15,449 bases of DNA from an uncultured Oribacterium sp. GTDB taxonomy: Bacteria > Bacillota > Clostridia > Lachnospirales > Lachnospiraceae. The notes beneath the pieces are model-generated. The model was given only the letters and a program-made list of their open reading frames with translations, did no database searches and was not told where the DNA came from. Positions 12,233 through 15,449 of this stretch are shown here, one piece after another. The stretch lies in the NCBI GenBank assembly GCA_934279105.1, contig CAKQWR010000027.1:1-15449 (forward strand). The letters are read 5' to 3'. How positions within the stretch are numbered: position 1 is the stretch's first letter; every line of letters starts with the position of its first letter. Position numbers and translations under genes: made by a program.

Positions 12233-15074
12233 CAAACACTCCACGTAAATTCTTTTCCCATCTGGAAAGTTTATCCGGTTCATCGAACCAATACTCTCCA
12301 AGCATAGGTAAAATATCAAACTCTACAACTGAGCGCATCCACTCATCTGTACAGCCTGCTTCTTCTCTTCCGCAGAAATAGCTATGTCCTATCTGGAAGC
12401 CGCGACCAAGTGATTTATCGTCAGCAATCTCTTTATTCAGAGCCTTGATCTGATCAATCAGTAGATTGAATGTCTCGTTTGCAAAATCATTCTGATACTT
12501 GGAAAATCCATCTGAATTGAATCCCGGCTCCATCTCAAAAAAGCTGAATCTTCTTCTCAGCGCGTAATCAATCATTGCAAGACTGCGATCAGCTGTATTC
12601 ATCATTCCAATAATAAACAGATTTTCAGGAACTGAAAACGGCATGCCACTGTATGCAAGTGTAGCTTTTGTTCCACGATAGTCTTTTTCAATGAGCATCA
12701 ACAGCTCACCGAAAATCTTACTCATATTTCCACGGTTGATTTCATCAATAATGAAGAAATAATCCTTATCCGGATGGTTCGCAGCAGTCTGACAGAATCT
12801 GAAGAAAATACCATCCGTTAGCTTAAAGTCAGAACCGTCCGGTCTATAACCCATAATGAAGTCTTCATAGGAATAGTTTTGATGGAACTGAACCATCTCT
12901 ATTCTTGAATCATCAACCTCACCCATCATGGCATAAGCAAGCTTCTTTGCCGTAAATGTTTTTCCAACGCCCGGCGCCCCCTGGAGGATAAGATTCTTCT
13001 TGTTTCTGAGAAGCGCCTCTAACACATCATATCTTTCCTCGGTCATATAGACCTTATTGAGAAAATCTTCCTTCGTGTATTTCTGAATAGATGCATCAGC
13101 TTGTTTTAACGGATTATCATCACGAATGACGTCCATGATGAAATCAAACTCGCCTTTTGTAAGTTTGAATAAGCTTCCGTTTGGCTGCACAAAGAACTCC
13201 ATTTTTTCAAGTTCAGGGCATGCCTTCAAATCCAGATACTCAATTGGGGATGTCAGTCCTTCCGTTTTCTCAAAATATATGGACTTGCCGTCATTCGCCT
13301 GTGTAATCTTTCCAAGCGCAACAACCTTTTTAACGGGATTTGCCTCATATCCTATGATGACATCCCCAACTTTTGCATCCAGGAAGTTCTTGAATATTCT
13401 TCTTTTGTGACCATTTTCATTGTACAGTGTATAACTCTGCTCTTCACCTACCTTCAGGTCAGCAAAGCTCCATATCTTCGGATTTGCTGTCAGCCACCAA
13501 TATCCATGATCTTGATCCACGTCGCCAAACAGTTTGTTCAATGTCATATCGAAATATGGCTTAAGGATTGCTTCTTCAAACAAAGCCTGATCATCATTTT
13601 CAACCTTGATACAGGTAGAGTTGAAATCCGGCGACCACCATTTATGAACGCCACTATATGGCGATATGTCTTTCGACTCAACAATAACACGGTATTCTCT
13701 CTCATACCATCCGTCTTTCATCTCCGGATTAAGAACAGCCTTATCACTTGTAAATTGTCCAAGAATTCTAATGCTGTTACCATAGCAGAGATAAAAATAA
13801 TCATCCTTCTTTATGCTGTCCATAAAGCTCTCGCCTTGCGAAATCTTTGATACAGCCATCGCCTTTGTGGTGCTGCGTACGACAACGACTTTACGATTTT
13901 CAAAAATTGTTCTGTTGTCTTCCGAGATAGAACCGTGACTGATTTTCCAGATAGCAGGCGCGTTATCAACGTACAAAGGTATCTCCGACAAATCAACACG
14001 ATCTATTGCTTCTGATAATTCATCCCTAAGCTTCCAGATATAAACTCCTTCTGTGTTTTTATCAGCATCTTTACCCACATAAAGAATCGGCCACCATTTT
14101 GAATTCTCGGTATCCCTGATCATAACAGAGCATCCGGTCTTTTCTGCAATTCTCTTTGCCAGAGATTGTGATCCGTTATTATAAAAATTCGGAGTCTCTC
14201 CATATTTCACAGAAAGCTGTTTGCAAGTCGCAGCACCACCGTAATCCTTTAGCCGCTTAATAATTTTCAAACTGCTGCCGGTAAAGACAGAGCTATCGTT
14301 CAATAACGCAATCCATTCGTCAACGCTCAGCTCTGGAGTATACTCCTCTGGTCTTGGAAACCACTCATTCTCATCTTTTTCTGAATCCTGTTCGCTTAAG
14401 TAAAAACGTGCAAGATAAAACCCTATATCTATGGTAGCTGTTCTGAGTTCCGGATCCGGATAACAACTATCCGTAATACCATTTTTGAGCAAAGCTACGA
14501 TTTCGTCATCGTCCTTAACAGCCCTACAGATTTCATCATACATCTTGAAACCATCGATCAGCGTTTCAACTGATCCGTTTTTCTTCGGCATATAGTCCGA
14601 TGATAACTCTCTTGCAGCTGCACGATACAATTCATACTTGTAGATATAATACTTATCCGGGAACCTCAGCCAAAGATATGTGCTGATAGCATTTGTATTC
14701 TGATAATGATTGCGCCACGTACCATCATCATACTTTGCCCGAAGTTCTTCGGAAGCCGTCTGAAATGCATCCACCCTCTCAGCAAGATCCTGTGACTCAT
14801 CAAAGAGCTTGCGGAACATGGTGCGTGTTGCCTCATCGTCGGCCTTAGCAAAATTCGTGATCATTCCACGCGGATAAGCATAACCGGATGCTAACAGATT
14901 ATATGTCTTATCTGTAGCCAGCTTAAACATATCGCCAAAGTTCTCAGCATCAATATTCCAGTTATCCTGAAAATGTTTCACGGCTTCCCACTTATACTTT
15001 TCATCATCCCAATGGCTTGGAAAGTACGCCTTATATCCTTCCAATATGAGCTTTAGTTTTTCTAAATCAATCAT
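12225..15074 (-). CDS. mcrB: McrB-like AAA+ motor with multi-domain reader N-terminus, 949 aa
   Basis: Motor and recognition subunit of an McrBC-type restriction system. The C-terminal AAA+ module shows Walker A GAPGVGKT (699-706), Walker B FFIIDEINRG (773-782), the McrB signature MNTADRS (825-831) and RRRF (840-843). Ahead of it, residues about 1-226 form an alpha-helical domain (ILEGYKAYFPSHW...). Residues about 251-314 look like a winged-helix segment. Residues about 371-508, from AIWKIS, and 524-650, from GYWWLTANPKIWSF, each resemble PUA/EVE-type modified-base readers. E. coli McrB (459 aa) has a single unrelated reader. Start: ATG 15074 has GGAAGGA about 9 nt upstream. The frame stays open to 15326 but that part reads a LURP pseudogene out of frame. 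The stop overlaps mcrC. Confidence 0.88.
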   Translation of the reverse strand: MIDLEKLKLILEGYKAYFPSHWDDEKYKWEAVKHFQDNWNIDAENFGDMFKLATDKTYNLLASGYAYPRGMITNFAKADDEATRTMFRKLFDESQDLAERVDAFQTASEELRAKYDDGTWRNHYQNTNAISTYLWLRFPDKYYIYKYELYRAAARELSSDYMPKKNGSVETLIDGFKMYDEICRAVKDDDEIVALLKNGITDSCYPDPELRTATIDIGFYLARFYLSEQDSEKDENEWFPRPEEYTPELSVDEWIALLNDSSVFTGSSLKIIKRLKDYGGAATCKQLSVKYGETPNFYNNGSQSLAKRIAEKTGCSVMIRDTENSKWWPILYVGKDADKNTEGVYIWKLRDELSEAIDRVDLSEIPLYVDNAPAIWKISHGSISEDNRTIFENRKVVVVRSTTKAMAVSKISQGESFMDSIKKDDYFYLCYGNSIRILGQFTSDKAVLNPEMKDGWYEREYRVIVESKDISPYSGVHKWWSPDFNSTCIKVENDDQALFEEAILKPYFDMTLNKLFGDVDQDHGYWWLTANPKIWSFADLKVGEEQSYTLYNENGHKRRIFKNFLDAKVGDVIIGYEANPVKKVVALGKITQANDGKSIYFEKTEGLTSPIEYLDLKACPELEKMEFFVQPNGSLFKLTKGEFDFIMDVIRDDNPLKQADASIQKYTKEDFLNKVYMTEERYDVLEALLRNKKNLILQGAPGVGKTFTAKKLAYAMMGEVDDSRIEMVQFHQNYSYEDFIMGYRPDGSDFKLTDGIFFRFCQTAANHPDKDYFFIIDEINRGNMSKIFGELLMLIEKDYRGTKATLAYSGMPFSVPENLFIIGMMNTADRSLAMIDYALRRRFSFFEMEPGFNSDGFSKYQNDFANETFNLLIDQIKALNKEIADDKSLGRGFQIGHSYFCGREEAGCTDEWMRSVVEFDILPMLGEYWFDEPDKLSRWEKNLRGVFDD

Positions 15075-15151
15075 ATGCTTTTCCTTCCAATCGATATCTT
15101 TCGTATACTTTACTTCATCCAGCTTCCATACGTATCCTTTTATTTCATCCG

Positions 15152-15449
15152 CTAATTCCGCGAACACTTCTCCGCATCGATCGCGAGTACAAACATCAGC
15201 GCATCCAGCGCATCTACCGGATTCGCCACATCGATCACATAGGTATCCATCATGTGGAGCAAGCTCCTTACTGACCGTCGCTACCAGATTCGACCCACGA
15301 TCCAGGATACTGTAATCCCACTCCATAATGAAACCATCGACGTGCCAACCGTTATAATCGATGTTGTACTGCGACTTCAGAAACGTGAATCCTTACTGAG
15401 GCAGCCCCCACTAAAATCGCATCAGTCAAGGAAATAGTGATCGATATCC
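15152..15449 (-). pseudogene. Frameshifted LURP-one-related gene, cut by the window edge
   Basis: Minus-strand translation in shifting frames recovers GCLSK, then FLKSQYNIDYNGWHVDGFIM and EWDYSILDRGSNLVATVSKE, then MMDTYVIDVANPVDALDALM and FVLAIDAEKCSRN with a TAG stop (15152-15154). Aligned with the intact protein at 7739-8209, there is one shift near 15261 (one base extra) and another near 15390 (one base missing), and the region beyond about 15405 no longer aligns well and includes an in-frame stop. The C-terminal 20 residues are identical to the intact paralog. It ends 77 nt before the mcrB ATG with no terminator between. Confidence 0.85.

Noticed and set aside
12233..12319. Upstream extension of mcrC by 29 codons
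   Set aside because: It overlaps the mcrB 3' end; the internal ATG has a GGAG site and gives the standard McrC N-terminus.

Overview
The window looks like chromosomal DNA of an anaerobic, moderately high-GC Firmicute, most likely a Lachnospiraceae-type Clostridium relative. Evidence: strong AGGAGG-type ribosome sites, a PerR plus rubredoxin oxidative-stress pair, an FMN hydroxyacid oxidoreductase with an N-terminal cysteine cluster, a QueT (ECF-type) transporter and LURP-one family proteins. The assignment rests on protein style only.

Left part (1-4650). On the minus strand, a PerR-type regulator (379-783) has a near-consensus promoter with a palindromic operator beside it. Downstream of it lies a short rubredoxin gene (89-247) that ends at an intrinsic terminator. 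Behind the perR promoter is a repeat-rich non-coding stretch (854-1212). Then come a Nudix hydrolase with an internal duplication (1213-1788) and an FMN-dependent alpha-hydroxy-acid dehydrogenase (1941-2966), both minus strand, with a terminator and three 28-nt repeats between them. A MATE efflux pump (3256-4587, plus strand) converges on the next operon at a shared 13-bp hairpin.

Middle part (4650-7700). A two-gene minus-strand operon for D-serine use: D-serine dehydratase (dsdA) first, then a GntP-family permease whose start codon overlaps the dsdA stop. Together they would import D-serine and deaminate it to pyruvate and ammonia.

Right part (7700-15449). This is a mosaic accessory region. 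It holds an intact LURP-one protein, a QueT transporter with a structured leader, 3-methyladenine DNA glycosylase I (tag), a 30-residue membrane peptide with its own ribosome site and terminator, a zinc-ribbon membrane protein, a degraded small ORF, and an AT-richer McrBC-type modification-dependent restriction operon (mcrB 12225-15074, mcrC 11165-12232). A frameshifted second LURP-one copy lies immediately upstream of mcrB, so the region is bracketed by two same-orientation LURP-one copies. Related terminator hairpins recur at gene ends here, one within a repeat of about 100 bp.

Main points: McrB appears to carry more than one reader-like domain ahead of its motor; the long open frame upstream of mcrB is a read-through artefact of the LURP pseudogene; the queT leader resembles a preQ1 control element without being canonical; and the 30-aa gene is easily missed.
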